A stretch of DNA of 64,000 nt from Cephalopachus bancanus. Taxonomy: Eukaryota; Chordata; Mammalia; Primates; Tarsiidae. The stretch is from NCBI GenBank assembly GCA_027257055.1, contig JAPVLO010000056.1:6560501-6624500 (forward strand), given 5' to 3'. Shown in pieces: positions 1 to 11,554 of this stretch; position 1 is the first letter of the stretch, and each line of letters opens with the position of its first letter. The notes below the pieces were generated by a model. The model had not been told where the DNA came from. It ran no database searches and worked only from the letters and a program-made list of their open reading frames with translations. The translations under genes and the position numbers were made by a program.

Positions 1-326
1 AGGGGATATTGATATTGATCAAATGTTGCAAAGTTTCATTTATGCCAGATGAATAATTTCTGGAGATCAAATGTACAGCATAGTGGCAATAGTTAGCAAA
101 ACTGTATTGTATACTTATACTTTTTTGAGAACATAAATTTTAAATCTTCTCAACACACACACACACAATGACTACTATTTAGAAACACTGGAAATGTTCA
201 TTTGCCTGTAGTGTGGTGATCATTTCACAGTGTATATTAAAATATCAGGTTTTGCACCTTGAATATACACAACTTTTATGTCAATGATATCTTAATGAAG
301 CTGTTAAAATAAATATTTAATAACAA
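1..326 (+). mobile_element. L1 3' end (L1MA-like), sense
   Basis: The sequence follows the 3' UTR of primate/mammalian L1: 'gtacagcatagtggcaatagtta', an 'acacacacac' run, 'gtggtgatcatttcacagtgtat', then 'acacaacttttatgtcaat' and 'cttaatgaagctg'. Only the non-coding 3' end is in the window and its 5' side runs off the left edge. It is strongly diverged, so old. The family is recognised from memory; the exact subfamily is not certain. Confidence 0.7.
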
Positions 327-649
327 AATTTTTCTTACTAAAATGATGCCTATTATCTGACTTCATGGGGGTCTCCCAGCACCCTGGCAAATGAGGAAGA
401 TACAGAAAGACAGACACAGAGAAATGCAAGGTTAGGTGACTAGAGTGACGGGAAGCCAGAGTAGACCTCAGCAGGGGACCCCCGCATAACTATCACAGCC
501 CAGAGCCAACAGACACAGTCTAAATTAAACACCCCTAATCCAAGAGAGTCACAGAGATGCCATGATCATACCAGAAAAATTACAAGTAGGGCTTACCTCA
601 AAACTCTGCATGCATGTCAAAAAAAGGGTACACTACTTTTACCTTCCTT
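327..649. other. Unique sequence, nothing recognised
   Basis: No repeat family, RNA gene or coding frame is recognised between the L1 end and the conserved-looking block that follows. Confidence 0.5.
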
Positions 650-935
650 TCCCTCACTTGGAAAAATGACGACAGTGCCATTTCTAATTCAGCGTTAAGC
701 TGGGAAGGTTGCAAATTAATTACAATTATGCCTGCTTTGTGCCAAACGATAATTTGCTGCCATTAATTATCAAAAGATCTACTGCTGTCAATTATGATAC
801 TTGCTCTTGAGGTGGGAGGAGCTATTTGTGAACATCTGAAATCTGCAACAAAGTTACATTTTGCTCTTTTTCCCCCCATTTCCAATTAAGCTATTATACT
901 ATGTTTTCATTATGCCAAACATAATGGAGAAACTA
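650..935. promoter_or_regulatory. Candidate conserved noncoding element (homeodomain-site rich)
   Basis: This AT-rich, repeat-free block carries two TAATTA palindromes (717-722, 764-769) plus several ATTA/AATTAT cores (724-729, 787-800) in about 90 bp. Such clusters are typical of developmental enhancers bound by homeodomain proteins. No open frame, transposon or simple repeat explains the block. Conservation is inferred from texture only; an alignment to other mammals would decide. Confidence 0.4.
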
Positions 936-1615
936 ACAATGTGACGCTAACCTTTTGCTTAATCCAAACATTATCTAGACTTTTATTGAGTCAATACTCT
1001 TATTGTTACACCTGCAAGTTGTACATAGAGGGAGCATACTTCAGAATTAATGAGTGCAGCTGTGGTCTCTCCACATTCAGCACTTGTAAAATAGACCTCT
1101 TTAAAGTGCCATTATCACAATATTGATAGAGTTATTTATAGCTTTGCAAATGCTCGCAGTCATAACAGAGGACTTGTTATCCATGGCGAGTTCATGCTGC
1201 TGTGATCCTCTGGCCTCCACCCAGAGCCTGGGAGCCGGCACCAGGTGGACCGCCTTTCCAAAATGAGCCATAGAAGACATCCCAAAAACTTTCTCTCAGA
1301 GTGAATCTGATCGCCGAGAGTAGGTCTAGGGCTATATGACCACCCGGAAGAAACACAGCCAGTCAGCCTGAGTCCAGCTACCGCGACACTGGGTAGGTGG
1401 CTCAGATATGTGAAACATGTCACACGTGACCTGGCACAACATTTCCCTGGGAAATGGGAACTTCAGAAGGCAAGGCTGGTGCTGTTTTTTCTGAAATATA
1501 TCAAGGAGAGGCTGTGCAGAAGGGCAAGGGCAAGGCAGGAGGAATGACCTTGCCACGCTCTTCCATTCCACAGAGGATGCTCTGCTCCTCTCTGCTTTGT
1601 TGAGGGTGTCTCACT
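936..1615. other. Unique sequence, nothing recognised
   Basis: No supported gene or repeat. Short open frames on the minus strand overlap one another and lack any domain pattern. Confidence 0.45.
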
Positions 1616-1725
1616 TGCAGCCTGTCCTTCATTAAATACTAAGCTTCTTGCAGGTAGAGTACACACCGTATCTGTCTCTTTGTTAGCCTGATGCTGGGCA
1701 CATAATTAGCATTCGGGAAGTTTAA
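1616..1725 (+). mobile_element. L2 LINE 3' end
   Basis: Contains the L2 tail pattern: 'aagcttcttgcaggtagag', 'tctgtctctttgttagc', 'gctgggcacataattagca'. It is an ancient, heavily diverged fragment. Confidence 0.55.
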
Positions 1726-1820
1726 GAACCCTGTGCCATTCACTGTGCTAAGCCCAGTATGAGGTCCTATAAAAAAAAGACATGTAGGAGGTTTCGTTCC
1801 TTCCCTTAAGAATGTCACCA

Positions 1821-2068
1821 CCCAGGCTCGGTGGCTCAATCTGTCATTCCAGCACTTTGGGTTCGAGACCAGCCCAGGCAACTTGGCGAGACCTTGTCTC
1901 TACAATTAAAAAAAAAAATAGTCGGGTGTAGTAGCACGTGCCTGTAGTTCTGGCTTCTTGGAAGGTTGAGGTGGAAGGATCCATGCTGAGTGTTGGGGTG
2001 GCCATGAGTGTGCCACGGCACTCCAACCTGGGTGACAGAGTGAGACCCCAACTCAAAAAAAAAAAAAA
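1821..2068 (+). mobile_element. Alu, older copy with left-arm deletion
   Basis: 'ccaggctcggtggctca' at the 5' end, the right-arm 'gtcgggtgtagtagcacgtg', and 'gagaccccaactc' before the A tail. About 30 bp is missing from the left arm, which jumps from 'gcactttggg' straight to 'ttcgagacc'. Target duplication 'aatgtcac' is at 1811-1818 and just after the tail (about 2068-2075). Confidence 0.9.
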
Positions 2069-3299
2069 TGTCACTGTCTAGGACCAGAGTTATTTGCCCT
2101 TTTTTGGAGTCACTGAATCTTTTGTTAATCTGTTAAGGTAAGCACTTTGAAACCTCTCTGCAGAAAAAGCAACATGTCACTAGGTTAAAATCCACATCTC
2201 TGAACTCTGAGGCCAGGGCTCTTAAGACAGAGGCTGCCTCTGAAGCCATTTGTTGGCACAAGGGTGAAGGGGTTGAGCTTGGACATCCAGACTTTTTTTT
2301 TACTTAAAACTCTCTGCAAAGCAAGTGACAGTTCTTTTGCCTGGGCCCTCTGAAAAAAGTGACAGATTTCTCTGCAGCAAATGGGCAGATTCTCTGTCAC
2401 CTCTCATGGTGCCCACATGGGAAATCTCTGGATGTGCCCAATCTCTGGGAGTCACAGTCCTGCAAAGCCCACCCAGAGACCCCATCCTGCCATCACGAGT
2501 AGCAATGAACAGGCCAGTTGAGAGAATGGTATGCCAGGGGAACCTGAAATTCCCAAGAACAGGGCCTGCTTTGGCTTGGGGTAAACAGCTGCTCATCAGT
2601 GCCCCTTCCTCCCAGGAGATTATTCTTCTTCCCAAATGACTGACCTGCCTTCTTCGGGTACTGAGGGCCAGCCGGTCATTCTGTATTTTCCTGAGTTTGG
2701 GTTTGGATCTGGGGATTCCTATCCTATTCCGCCCACCTTCTCCATGCCCCCTCCCCCAGTCCTGCTCCTTGGGAGGAGGGGAGATGAGCATGTGCTGATC
2801 AAGCCCACCAAGCAAACAGGTCAGAGCCTTTGCCAGCCCCCACTACAGGGCCCAAGGATAACAGAAAGCCAGCTGAGAGGGCGAGATAAGCCCTAATGCA
2901 TAATCTTCCCCACCCATCCACATCTGAGTTTGCAAATAGACATCCCAAAGTGACCCTGGCTGGGAGGGTTTTCAGGCGAAGAGTCCTCCCCCAGCCAAAC
3001 TCCACCCTGCCTTCCATCCCATGACCACCCGGCTGTCTCTCGCCTGCATGGATGCCCTACAGGGACACAGGTTGTGCACCCATTCCGTGCAGAGAAGTCT
3101 GCCATTTATCGCAGGCTGTAAGGCCAAACAATTGCCCAGTTTGCAGAGTACCTGACATTGGTCACCCCAGGTGAGCCCCACTGCCTGCATTTAGTGGCCC
3201 TGAAGGGGATTTTGTCCCTTGCGGAGAGCAGCTCTGGAGGCAGCCTGGGCATGCTGTGTTCACCAAGAACTTCTCTGAGAGGCAGACCGTGTCATAGGA
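2069..3299. other. Unique sequence, no gene seen
   Basis: Moderately GC-rich and repeat-free. Frames of 86-171 codons occur on both strands (for example 2300-2815 minus and 2325-2639 plus) but overlap, show no domain and no bordering splice pattern that I can defend. Part of 2195-2235 may be a remnant MIR. Confidence 0.45.
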
Positions 3300-3412
3300 A
3301 GAGCTGGGTGGAGAAGACCTTGAGAGCCTGCTTCTACCTCTGCTGTATTACACAGCACTTTCTCCTTGGCTTCTTTGTCTGCAAAATAAGAGGTTTAGCT
3401 TAGATCAGAGGT
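3300..3412 (+). mobile_element. MIR fragment (weak)
   Basis: Central MIR pattern, degenerate: 'ttctttgtctgcaaaataag' corresponds to the usual 'cctcatctgtaaaatgggg'. Confidence 0.35.
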
Positions 3413-3610
3413 TGGAACCGCAAATGCCCTCTGGGATCAGGCAGGTAACATATATGAGAGTGTCAGCTAGCAAGGAGAGTTCAGGACTGTATGAACAAAA
3501 GAAAGCCTGTCCCACTTCAAGGTGTCTTTCTTCTCGAGTGTTAAAACGTGCATAAGTGGAACTTGAACAACTACCGTATTACTGTAGGAAAGGGATTGAA
3601 AGTAGCAGGA

Positions 3611-3911
3611 GCCAGGCTCGGTGGCTCAGCCTACAATCCCGCGCCTTTGGGAGGCTGAGGTGAGTGGATTGCCTGAGCCCGCGGGTTCGAGACCCGCCTG
3701 AGCAACTTGGCGAGACCCCATCTCTACAATAAATCAAAAAATTAGCCAAGCGGGGTAGCGTGCGCCTGTAGTTCCAGCTATTCGGAAGGCTGAGGCGGAA
3801 GGATCACCGGAGCCCAGCAGGTCGAGGCTGCGGTGGCTGGGAGCGGCCACTACACTCCAGTCTGGGTACAGAGTGAGACTCCAACTCAAAAAAAAAAAAA
3901 AAAAAAGAAAA
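3611..3911 (+). mobile_element. Alu, private (tarsier-type) lineage
   Basis: Carries the lineage marks 'ctcggtggctcagcct', 'gagcccgcgggttcgagacc', 'caataaatcaaaaaat', 'gagactccaactc'. It still has the 'aacttgg' segment before 'cgagacc' that the youngest copies lack. Imperfect 13-bp target duplication: 'gaaagtagcagga' 3598-3610 and 'gaaagtagtggga' 3912-3924. Confidence 0.95.
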
Positions 3912-4260
3912 GAAAGTAGTGGGAAACTGTGGGAAGGAGGGGTGGGGGTGGGGAGCTGGATTGACAGTAATCTATATCTGCCTGGGGAGGACACACCTCA
4001 TCAATAAGGGTACCTGCACAAGGAACATTTGTATACCTAATCCTGAATTGTACCCCACAATTTCAAAACAAAAATTAAAAGAGAAAAAAAATGCTTGAGC
4101 AGGAAAATGTATTTGCAACCTAAATCTGTCCTGAGACTACTAGCAGTGAGCCCTGGCTACGGATTACAGCACTAAAGAAAAATGATACCATTGGTATTTC
4201 GGTACTTATTTTACTTAAAAGCTTGTCAACAAAATCAGTGAAATTAAATATATTTCAATA

Positions 4261-4542
4261 GGCCTGGCTCAAGCCTATAATCCCAGCACTTCGGGAGGCC
4301 AAAGTGAGGGGATTGCCTGAGCCCACGGGTTTGAGAACAGCCTGGGCAACTTGGTGAGACCTCATCTCTACAATAAATAAATTAAAATATTAGCCAGGCA
4401 TGGTAGCGCATGCCTGTAGTTCGGGCTACTTAGAAGGCTGAGGCAGAAGGATTGCCTGAGCCCAGCAGGTCGACTCTGGGTAGCTATGAGCGTGCCACTG
4501 CACTCCAGCCTGAACGATGGAGTGAGACTCCAATTCAAAAAA
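4261..4542 (+). mobile_element. Alu, intermediate age, 5' deletion
   Basis: Dimeric Alu lacking about 12 bp of the usual 5' 'gcgcggtggctca' box region. Has 'caataaataaattaaaat' linker and a right arm ending 'gagactccaattc'. Without an intact 5' box the internal pol III promoter is damaged. Confidence 0.9.
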
Positions 4543-5125
4543 TATGTATTTCAAAAATGTAGCTGAGCATTCCTTGGCCATGACTGGTTCTGCCACTGCC
4601 TCTGACATTGGTCCCTTCTGCCTGAGTAATCTCAGAACAGTCACTGGGGTCAGTCCAGGGAGGAGGACTGAGTTCTCTGCAGCTTTCAGGAATCCCACCC
4701 CCAATGGTGGGCAGCCCCTCTGCTCTGACCAGGACCTTCCCCCCAACCTCCCACCCGCACCCCCACCCATACACACACACTGTACGGTTCTTTCTCTCCC
4801 ACCTTCCTGGGACAGAGGACCCTCCCTGCAGCCTCTCCCTTCCTCTACTAGTATAAGGACAAGCAGAGGTAGGCAGAAGTCCAGAGTTCTATCCAAAGCT
4901 GAATCTGCTTGGTAAAATGCATTGGTTATATTACTCAATTTCTATATTCAAATGCCTGATCTTTGGCCTGGGAGTAAGGTGGCAGGAGGTACTCAGAGGA
5001 AATCGGAGGGGGCGGGCGAGTTGCAGGAAGCTCCCCCACTGTGTGTTCCTCTAGCAACACCTGGGCTTACCTCTGCCATGCTTTTCACACGGATTATTAT
5101 TTTTATTGTTCATCGTGTATTTTCT
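4543..5125. other. Unique sequence, no gene seen
   Basis: Contains a pyrimidine-rich stretch (4735-4800) with a short CA run. The overlapping plus and minus frames here have no recognisable domain. Confidence 0.4.
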
Positions 5126-5127
5126 TG

Positions 5128-5222
5128 TTTCCATATCCCATTGGAACTGTAAGTCCCTTGAAGGTATTGTCGTGTCCCAGTACCTAACAAACTATCTGAC
5201 GCACAGTAGATCTGACATAATT
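5128..5222 (+). mobile_element. L2 LINE 3' end
   Basis: L2 tail pattern 'actgtaagtcccttgaaggt', then 'cccagtacctaacaaac' and 'gacgcacagtag'. Confidence 0.55.
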
Positions 5223-5374
5223 TTTGTATAAAATGCATCACTTCTTAACTCTTACTTATTGCAAGGATGTTGAATTTATAGAAACAAAATAAAGAAGATT
5301 TGGCACTCTGGGCTTGGGGGAGGAGTATGATAATACTTAACATGATTTATTGTTACATAGATAGAAATGGATAT

Positions 5375-5475
5375 TTGCATTCGATGTCTGTTTCTTTTAC
5401 TACCGCCCATGGCCAACACCTAGCATAGTCCCTGACATAGAATACATGTGGAATAACTATTTTCTATATGAATAA
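5375..5475 (+). mobile_element. L2 LINE 3' end, second fragment
   Basis: 'ccaacacctagcatagtccc', 'tgacatagaatacatgtgg' and a terminal 'tatatgaataaatga', the usual end of L2. It lies 150 bp from another L2 tail, so the two may be parts of one older insertion or independent copies. Confidence 0.5.
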
Positions 5476-6009
5476 ATGACAGAAGAAAGAACATTTGGCA
5501 GTTTTTTAATTTCTGCCAGCCTTCCCCAACAGATTGCTTTAGCTTCCTGGCTTTCTCACAAACTTACCTATCAGACTTTCCTCTCTAAGCAATGGACTGA
5601 TATTTCTCTGTGTCTAGACCCCACTAAGGGTCCAGAAATCTTGAAAGAAAACCACACATGATAAACCAGACTTACAGTTAAATCAGAAAGGCTTTTTTTC
5701 ATAATTTAATGAAACTCCTTAAATGTAGACATTAGTCAAGGACAACTTTATTGATTGTGTCTAATTGCACATATTTTCTTACACTTTCACTAAAATCTAT
5801 TTTTCAAGTCGCTTGAAAGACTGCTCCCATTTCTGAAAGGGGATATGAAAAAGCTAGGTTTTAATTCATTACCTTTTGGACACACTGTCATTCCCTGGCT
5901 AGCACCAATCCGTTAAAAAACACAACAGTGTAATTACTTATAAGATTCCCAAACCACCTTTTTATGAGAGTTGGCTAGTTAGCTACTAAAAAGTTCTGAA
6001 AACCTCTCT
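5476..6009. other. Unique AT-rich sequence
   Basis: No gene or repeat recognised. Confidence 0.4.
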
Positions 6010-6014
6010 GCCTT

Positions 6015-6975
6015 GCACTTATTTAGTCAATCAGTCACTCAACAAGCACTTATTGAGTCCCTAGTGTATGCCAGAAATACAAAGATGAACGATTCACTAA
6101 ACTGCTCTCTAGAAGCACCCAGTCTGATGGGGAGGTAGGGGAACAAATAATTTAGCCCAATTTGCACAAGATACTAAGTGATGTGTACAAGACTCCAAGG
6201 TCATTCAGAGAAGGGTATGGCTGACTCACAGGGAGAAATCAAGGGAAGCTTCCCAGAGAAAGTGACATCTGAGCTGGGTTTTATTTATTAATTTATTATT
6301 TTAATGATGTGAGGTACAATTCAGGGTTAGGTATACAAATGTTCATTGCGCAGGTACCCTTGTTGATGAGGTGTGCCCCCCTTCCCCAGGCAGACTCCCA
6401 CTACTGCCAATCCTGCCTCCCCACCCCATCCCTGCTCCCTGCCCTCCGCCGCAGTTTCCCACTACTGTCAATCCTTTTCATATAGTATCACCATAGTTGT
6501 TCAAGTTCCGCTTATGAGTGAGAACATGTGATACTCAGTTCTTTGTTTCTGTGATAGATTGCTCAGTATTATAGCCTCTAAGTTCATCCAGGTTGCTGTG
6601 AAGTTCGTGATTTTTGTTCTTTATGGCTGCATAATATTCCATCATGTATATGTACCACATTTTTTTTATCCATTCCTCTTTGGATGGGCAGCACGGTCGG
6701 TTCCATGTTCTTGCTGTTGTGAACAACACTGCAATAAACATACATGTGCAGGTATCTCTTTTATAGAGTAATGTGCGTTCTTCCGGGTATATTCCCAGTA
6801 GGGGAATTGCAGGGTCAGATGGAAAGCCAACTTTTAGATCTTTTAGGAATCGCCACACTCCATGGTTTTTAAATGGAATGGAAGTTCTCCAGACAAATAA
6901 GGTAAGGCAAGGGCATTCCACTGGAGCACATGTATACACAAGAAGAAGTAAGGAGTAGAGAAAACACTGAGTGTC
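6015..6975 (-). mobile_element. L2-like ancient repeat, antisense, split by an L1
   Basis: 6015-6278 reads as reversed L2 tail ('cactcaacaagcacttattg', 'gtgtatgccagaaatac') followed by 'agaaagtgacatctgagct'. The match resumes after the L1 at about 6869 with 'ggaatggaagttctcc' and 'aaggcaagggcattcc'. The halves read through in order, showing that the L1 inserted into it later. Confidence 0.5.
6279..6868 (-). mobile_element. L1, 5'-truncated, antisense, with ORF2 C-terminal remnant
   Basis: Read on the minus strand this gives the C-terminal part of L1 ORF2 ('FPSDPAIPLLGIYPEE', then 'WNRPCCPSKEEWIKKMWYIY', 'MMEYYAAIKNK') followed by the 3' UTR. The full antisense frame spans 6535-7041 but only about 6535-6868 is L1. 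It lacks the endonuclease and reverse transcriptase domains. The 3' end is at the left; 'ggtttta'-like sequence on both sides suggests the target duplication. Confidence 0.85.
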
Positions 6976-7247
6976 TACAATGGAGGAATAGCAGGTCACT
7001 CTAGACAGGGAACCAGGAATGGTGAAGAAAATACCTCCCAATGATTTTAAACAATGTAGCAGTTGTATAGAAAATGAACCACAGGACGGTGACTTCCTGC
7101 TTCTAGTTAAATCCAGGCTTCTCCAACACCTTGTCCTCTAACCTGCTAGGGACCAGTAGGAACTCCCTGGACTCAGATTTGAAGTACCTGGAGACTGGAA
7201 AGAATTGTGGAGTCACACAATGCTTACAATGAAATAGGACAAAGTGA

Positions 7248-7549
7248 CCAGGTGTGAGGGCTCACATCTCTAATTCTCAACACTTTAGGAGGCCAGAGAG
7301 GGAGGATCGCTTGAGGCCAGGAGTTCAAGATCAAACTGAACAACATAGCGAGATCCTGTCTCTACAAAAAATTTTAAAATTAGCTGAGCATAGTGAGGTG
7401 TGCACGCCTATAGTCCCGGCTACTCGTGAGGCTGAGGTGAGGGGATCGCCTGAATCCAGGAGTTTGAACTTTCAGTGAGCTATGATCACACCACTACACT
7501 CCAGCCTGGGTGACAGAGAGAGACTCTGTCTCTTAAATTTAAAAAAAAG
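7248..7549 (+). mobile_element. Alu (AluJ-like)
   Basis: Old dimeric Alu with a 13-bp target duplication 'taggacaaagtga' at 7235-7247 and 7550-7562. It lacks the private-lineage marks, so it is one of the older layer. Confidence 0.93.
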
Positions 7550-7599
7550 TAGGACAAAGTGAGAGGAAGAGAGTATCTGAGCCCTGTCCATAAGCCTGA

Positions 7600-7760
7600 T
7601 GGTGACAGCTGCCATGTGCATAGCACTTTGTGGCAGATGTCTTGACACACATTGACTCTAGTTTTCACATCAGTCCTGCAAAGGAGAAATTTGTTTTCTC
7701 TTAAATCAGAGACAAGAAACTAAGGCACAAAGGGAGGGGCAGAGCCAAGCTTCCTGCCTG
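7600..7760 (-). mobile_element. MIR fragment, antisense (weak)
   Basis: Order of parts fits reversed MIR: 'catgtgcatagcacttt' ... 'gacaagaaactaaggcac'. Strongly diverged. Confidence 0.4.
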
Positions 7761-7954
7761 TGTTTGGTAGTTCCCTCCTCTTCCCCATGTGCACACTAAC
7801 CATTGAAGACTGGGTCCCATCCCCAAATGAAGCTGGGCCATTCTAGAAGGTAATAAAACACCAAGCAACTGAAGCTGACTTGGGATTTTGGTGGAAGAAA
7901 TGGAGGCTAGCAAACCTCCATGACTTCTTTAACTGACTTGACCAGTCCTGTCCT

Positions 7955-8255
7955 CGTGTTCCTCCAGGCTCAAATGTTCTCTGCTTCTTCATATCTAACT
8001 CTTACTCCTGCTTCAAAACCCACTCAAGGCATTTCCTCCTCCAGAAGCCTCCAATTTGCAAATCCCCCCAGTTTGGCTTCTTCCACTTAGGCAAAACATT
8101 GCAATTTTTATTTAGTACATCCGTTCCCCCCACCCCTGACCATTCCCCCAGTTCCACTAAACCATGAGTTTCCAATGGGCATAGATTCTGTTTTATTTGT
8201 TTTTAATTCTCAGGACTTTGCACACTCCCTGGCACATACTATTGGTTGAATGAAT
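7955..8255 (+). mobile_element. L2 LINE 3' region
   Basis: L2 3' region in order: 'caggctcaaatgttctc', 'catttcctcctccagaagcc', 'gggcatagattctgtttta', 'ctccctggcacatac', 'ggttgaatgaatgaac'. One of the best L2 matches in the window. Confidence 0.7.
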
Positions 8256-8489
8256 GAACTAGATGGTGGTGGGTGGGTTAATTCCAATTAGCCATTGGCC
8301 TTTTCACAGACTTATTTAGTATGATTTCCAAGAAGCCAGTCACAAAAAAAAATGCCTTCCAACCTGTTTACTGGCTCTGAAATGTTTGAAATGGGTAATT
8401 AATAAATAAATCTCGAGGCACTGATCCCTGAAAAATGTTGATGCACCTGAGCAAGTTTCCCTTGTAGGTCATTAGAAGTGGAAATCAGG

Positions 8490-8782
8490 GGTTGGGCACG
8501 GTGTCTTGTGCCTGCAATTCTAGCACTTTGGGAGATTGAGGTGGGAGGATTACTTGAGCACAGAAGCTGGAGACCAACCTAGGAACATAGCGAGATCCCT
8601 CATCTCTACAAAATCCATTAAAAAATTAGCAGGGCATGGTGGCACATTACTATAGTCCTAGCTATTCTGGAGGTTGAGGCAGAAGGATCTCTTGAGCCCA
8701 GGAGTTCGTGGCTGTGATTGTGCCACTGCACTCCAGCCTGGGCAACAGAGTGAGACCCCCGATTCAGAAAAGACAAAATAAA
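8490..8782 (+). mobile_element. Alu (AluJ-like)
   Basis: Old dimeric Alu flanked by a diverged 16-bp target duplication, 'agaagtggaaatcagg' (8474-8489) and 'agaagtagaattcagg' (8783-8798). Confidence 0.93.
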
Positions 8783-8794
8783 AGAAGTAGAATT

Positions 8795-8895
8795 CAGGAG
8801 TTCTGGGTTTGAGCTCTCATCCTATCACTGTTATCTGTATGACCTTAGACACATCATTCAACCTCTCTGAGATGAGGGTGTGGTTTAGACAGCTC
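8795..8895 (+). mobile_element. MIR fragment
   Basis: 'aggagttctgggtttgagct', 'tatgaccttagacacatca', 'ttcaacctctctgag' follow the MIR core in order. Confidence 0.55.
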
Positions 8896-9058
8896 TCAGC
8901 TCTGTCTAGAATGGTGCAATTAATCAGGGTTGGCTTCAGACCTTCCCCAAGGGCAGGCTTTGATAGTGAGAAGGTTGGTGGGAATGGTGGATTTCAACCT
9001 TGAACAGGACATGCAGGTAGCTGATGTATGCAGAGAAAGAATGCTACCTGTGGAGTGT

Positions 9059-9558
9059 ACTAGTTTCCTATTGCTGCTAAAACAAATTACCTAAAGCTTA
9101 GTGGCTTAGAATTACATTTATTATCTTGAAGTTCTATAGGCTAGAAATCTAACATGGATCTCACTGGGCTAAAATCAAAGTGTTGACAGGGCTATATTCC
9201 CTCCTGGAGTCTCAAGAAAGGAATTCCATTCCCTTGTCCTTTTTCAGTGTCTAGAGACCACCTGCATCCCTTGACTTTCGACTCCTCTCTCCATCTTCAA
9301 GGTCAACAGCACTGCTTCTTTCCTACCATTCTTCCCCCATCATGGGTCCCTCCCTGACCTTCCTCTTCTGCCTCCCTCTTTCACTCTGAAGGACATTTGT
9401 GACTGCATTGCACCCACGTGGATATTCCAGGGTCACCTCCCTTAATTTCATCTGCAAATATAATTCTCCATTCCCATGTAAGATGACACTCCTAGGTCCT
9501 AGGGATGGTAGTGTGGACATCTTTTCTTTGGGAAGGGGAATGTCATCCTGCTACCACA
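9059..9558 (-). mobile_element. MaLR-type solo LTR, antisense
   Basis: Starts 'gtactagtttcctattgctg' and contains 'cactgggctaaaatcaaa', 'cctcttctgcctccctctt', 'tgtgactgcattgcacccac', a pattern I associate with antisense MLT1-type (ERVL-MaLR) LTRs. Only LTR sequence is seen, with no internal retroviral genes. The subfamily is uncertain. Confidence 0.5.
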
Positions 9559-9631
9559 CGGAAAAAGGGACAGAATGGGACAGTGTCAGGGCATTTTGAG
9601 AGGAAGGTGTCAGGGTATGAGGAGAAGAGCA

Positions 9632-9860
9632 CATTCTTCTGTGGCTTTGGAGTTATAGACCTGGGTTCAAAGAACAACTCGTTCATGGGCTACAGGTGAA
9701 TTCGAACAAGTCACTTGACATCTCTGAGCTGCAGTGTCTTCATCTATAAAGTGTGGATAACAGTAATTACTTCCCAGAAAAACTGAGGGAATAAAAAATA
9801 TTTTTAAGTTAATGAAGCAGTGCTTGGCCAAGAATAGGTACTCAGTGAATGAGAAGGAAC
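9632..9860 (+). mobile_element. MIR, near full length
   Basis: 'ttatagacctgggttcaaag', 'caagtcacttgacatctctg', 'cttcatctataaagtgtgg', 'gaataggtactcagtgaatg' match the MIR core and 3' part in order. Confidence 0.75.
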
Positions 9861-10609
9861 AGCAAGAAATTGATTTTGGCTGGCCCACTGAGCGTCAGCA
9901 GAGAAGCAAAAGGAACTAGGAATGGAAGGATAAACAGAATCCATACCGTGAAGAGCCTTGAATGCCAAATTTTATTTTATAGACCATGAAATGTTATCAA
10001 AGGCACTGACTGGAACAAGTGAGTGGCTTGAGCATTCACCAAGCAAAAAAGAATGCCAGATGAATTAAAATGAGTAGCTTTGGCATGAAGGTTCCCTAGG
10101 GACAGGTAAGCTGGGCCCCCTCACATCCAGATTTCACATTTTAAGCCAATAAGTAGAAAATAAATCCCCAATTCTGTTGCTGCCGGTGGTGAACAGCGTG
10201 TTGCCCTCCAAGCACTCAGTTCATGTTCACACATAATTTTAATTCTGCTTTAACTTCAGATTCATGGATTTTCAATTTATCCAGCATCTGGAACACCAAG
10301 GGCATTGGAAAAGCCATTCTGGGAGGCTGCCACTTACACAGTGGGGCCTCAATAAACATTTGTTGATCAAAAACCCAAAACATGGGGAGAAGGAAGTTTT
10401 GGAAAATGAAACCAGGTCTTCTGAAGTGGAACATAATTTGAAGGATTTAACTCTGATATAGTGAAAAGCATATTTTGCAAGTCAACAGTTGGTGAAAATT
10501 ATCAGCTAAGGTTAGCAAAACATCTGAGGGAGAAAAAAACAAAAAGTCTAGAATCTTTGTACATCTGAAGGAAATATTTTGGACTTATTTTCATTTTTGT
10601 CGCAATCAT
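9861..10609. other. Mostly unique; old repeat remnant likely
   Basis: 9940-10040 ('aagagccttgaatgccaaat', 'gactggaacaagtgagtgg') resembles a widespread ancient mammalian repeat whose name I cannot give with confidence. The rest is unassigned. Confidence 0.35.
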
Positions 10610-10631
10610 ACACACACACACACACACACAA
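10610..10631. repeat. (AC)n microsatellite
   Basis: Uninterrupted 11-unit AC run. Confidence 0.95.
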
Positions 10632-11105
10632 TTAGACAATTCCTAATTACAATCATCAAACAATACCTTTGGACACACAAAAATAGTCTCCTTAGCTCCT
10701 GTGATTATTACATCACCATATACCCCTAACTAATATTTATTAACCATAAGAGGTCATTTTGCAAAATGTTTCTGCTATGTACAAAATATTTTTGGTTAGT
10801 TGGTTCTGTGTCATTTGACACATTTCTGATAATAAAAAGAATATTTTAAAAATAACCATTTCCCTGGATTCTAGGATAATAAATGGATACTGTGCTTCTT
10901 GTGCCAATCTCTGCCAATAATATGGATCATTTCAGGGCATGTGTAGTGAGTTGCACATGTGTTAAGCTTACTTTCTGATTTAGAACTCTGGTCAGAGACT
11001 GCATCACAGACCATCATGCCCTGTGTCTCCAGAGATTTCTTTTAAAATTCAGATTTGTTTCTGAGCAAGAGGTAAGGAAAGTAGAACTAATATTTGTGGA
11101 ACTGC
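10632..11105. other. Unique AT-rich sequence
   Basis: No gene or repeat recognised. Confidence 0.4.
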
Positions 11106-11109
11106 TCTC

Positions 11110-11325
11110 TGAGGTGATCTTTCATGGACATGGTCTCACTCTGTCCTCTCTGCAACCTTGTGAGGGTGAGGGAGCCTTTATGAGTCCCATTTTATAAATG
11201 AGAGTGTGAATTTCAAATAAATTCATACCTTGCCAAAGGGCTTTCAGTCAGTAAGTGGCAGAACCAGTATCTGAACCTGGCTTTCTCAGCCGTCCATGGT
11301 TCGAGCTTTTGACTTCCAGCTGTCA
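11110..11325 (-). mobile_element. MIR, antisense
   Basis: 'cccattttataaatgag', 'gtcagtaagtggcagaacc', 'atctgaacctggctttctc' follow reversed MIR. Confidence 0.65.
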
Positions 11326-11554
11326 AGACAATTGGAGAAGGACCCACCGAGGTAAAACTAAAGTTATTGATGAACTAGAACAGGTACTGAGGCTACTGGC
11401 TGGGGCCTGAAAGAGAGCCATCCTCACTCTTTGACTTGTGTTAAAGCAGCATCACCAAATGAGTTATTTCTAGTTCATTCATCTCTAAGAAGAAGCCAAG
11501 AAAGATTTTGGTCAATACATAAATACCTAGATTGCAGCTATATGCTTGGCAGAT

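Noticed and set aside
2300..2815. 171-codon minus-strand frame
   Set aside because: Unique DNA but no domain; an overlapping 104-codon plus frame is just as open. Not supported as an exon.
6535..7041. 168-codon minus-strand frame as a gene
   Set aside because: It is the C-terminal remnant of L1 ORF2 joined to flanking sequence by chance.
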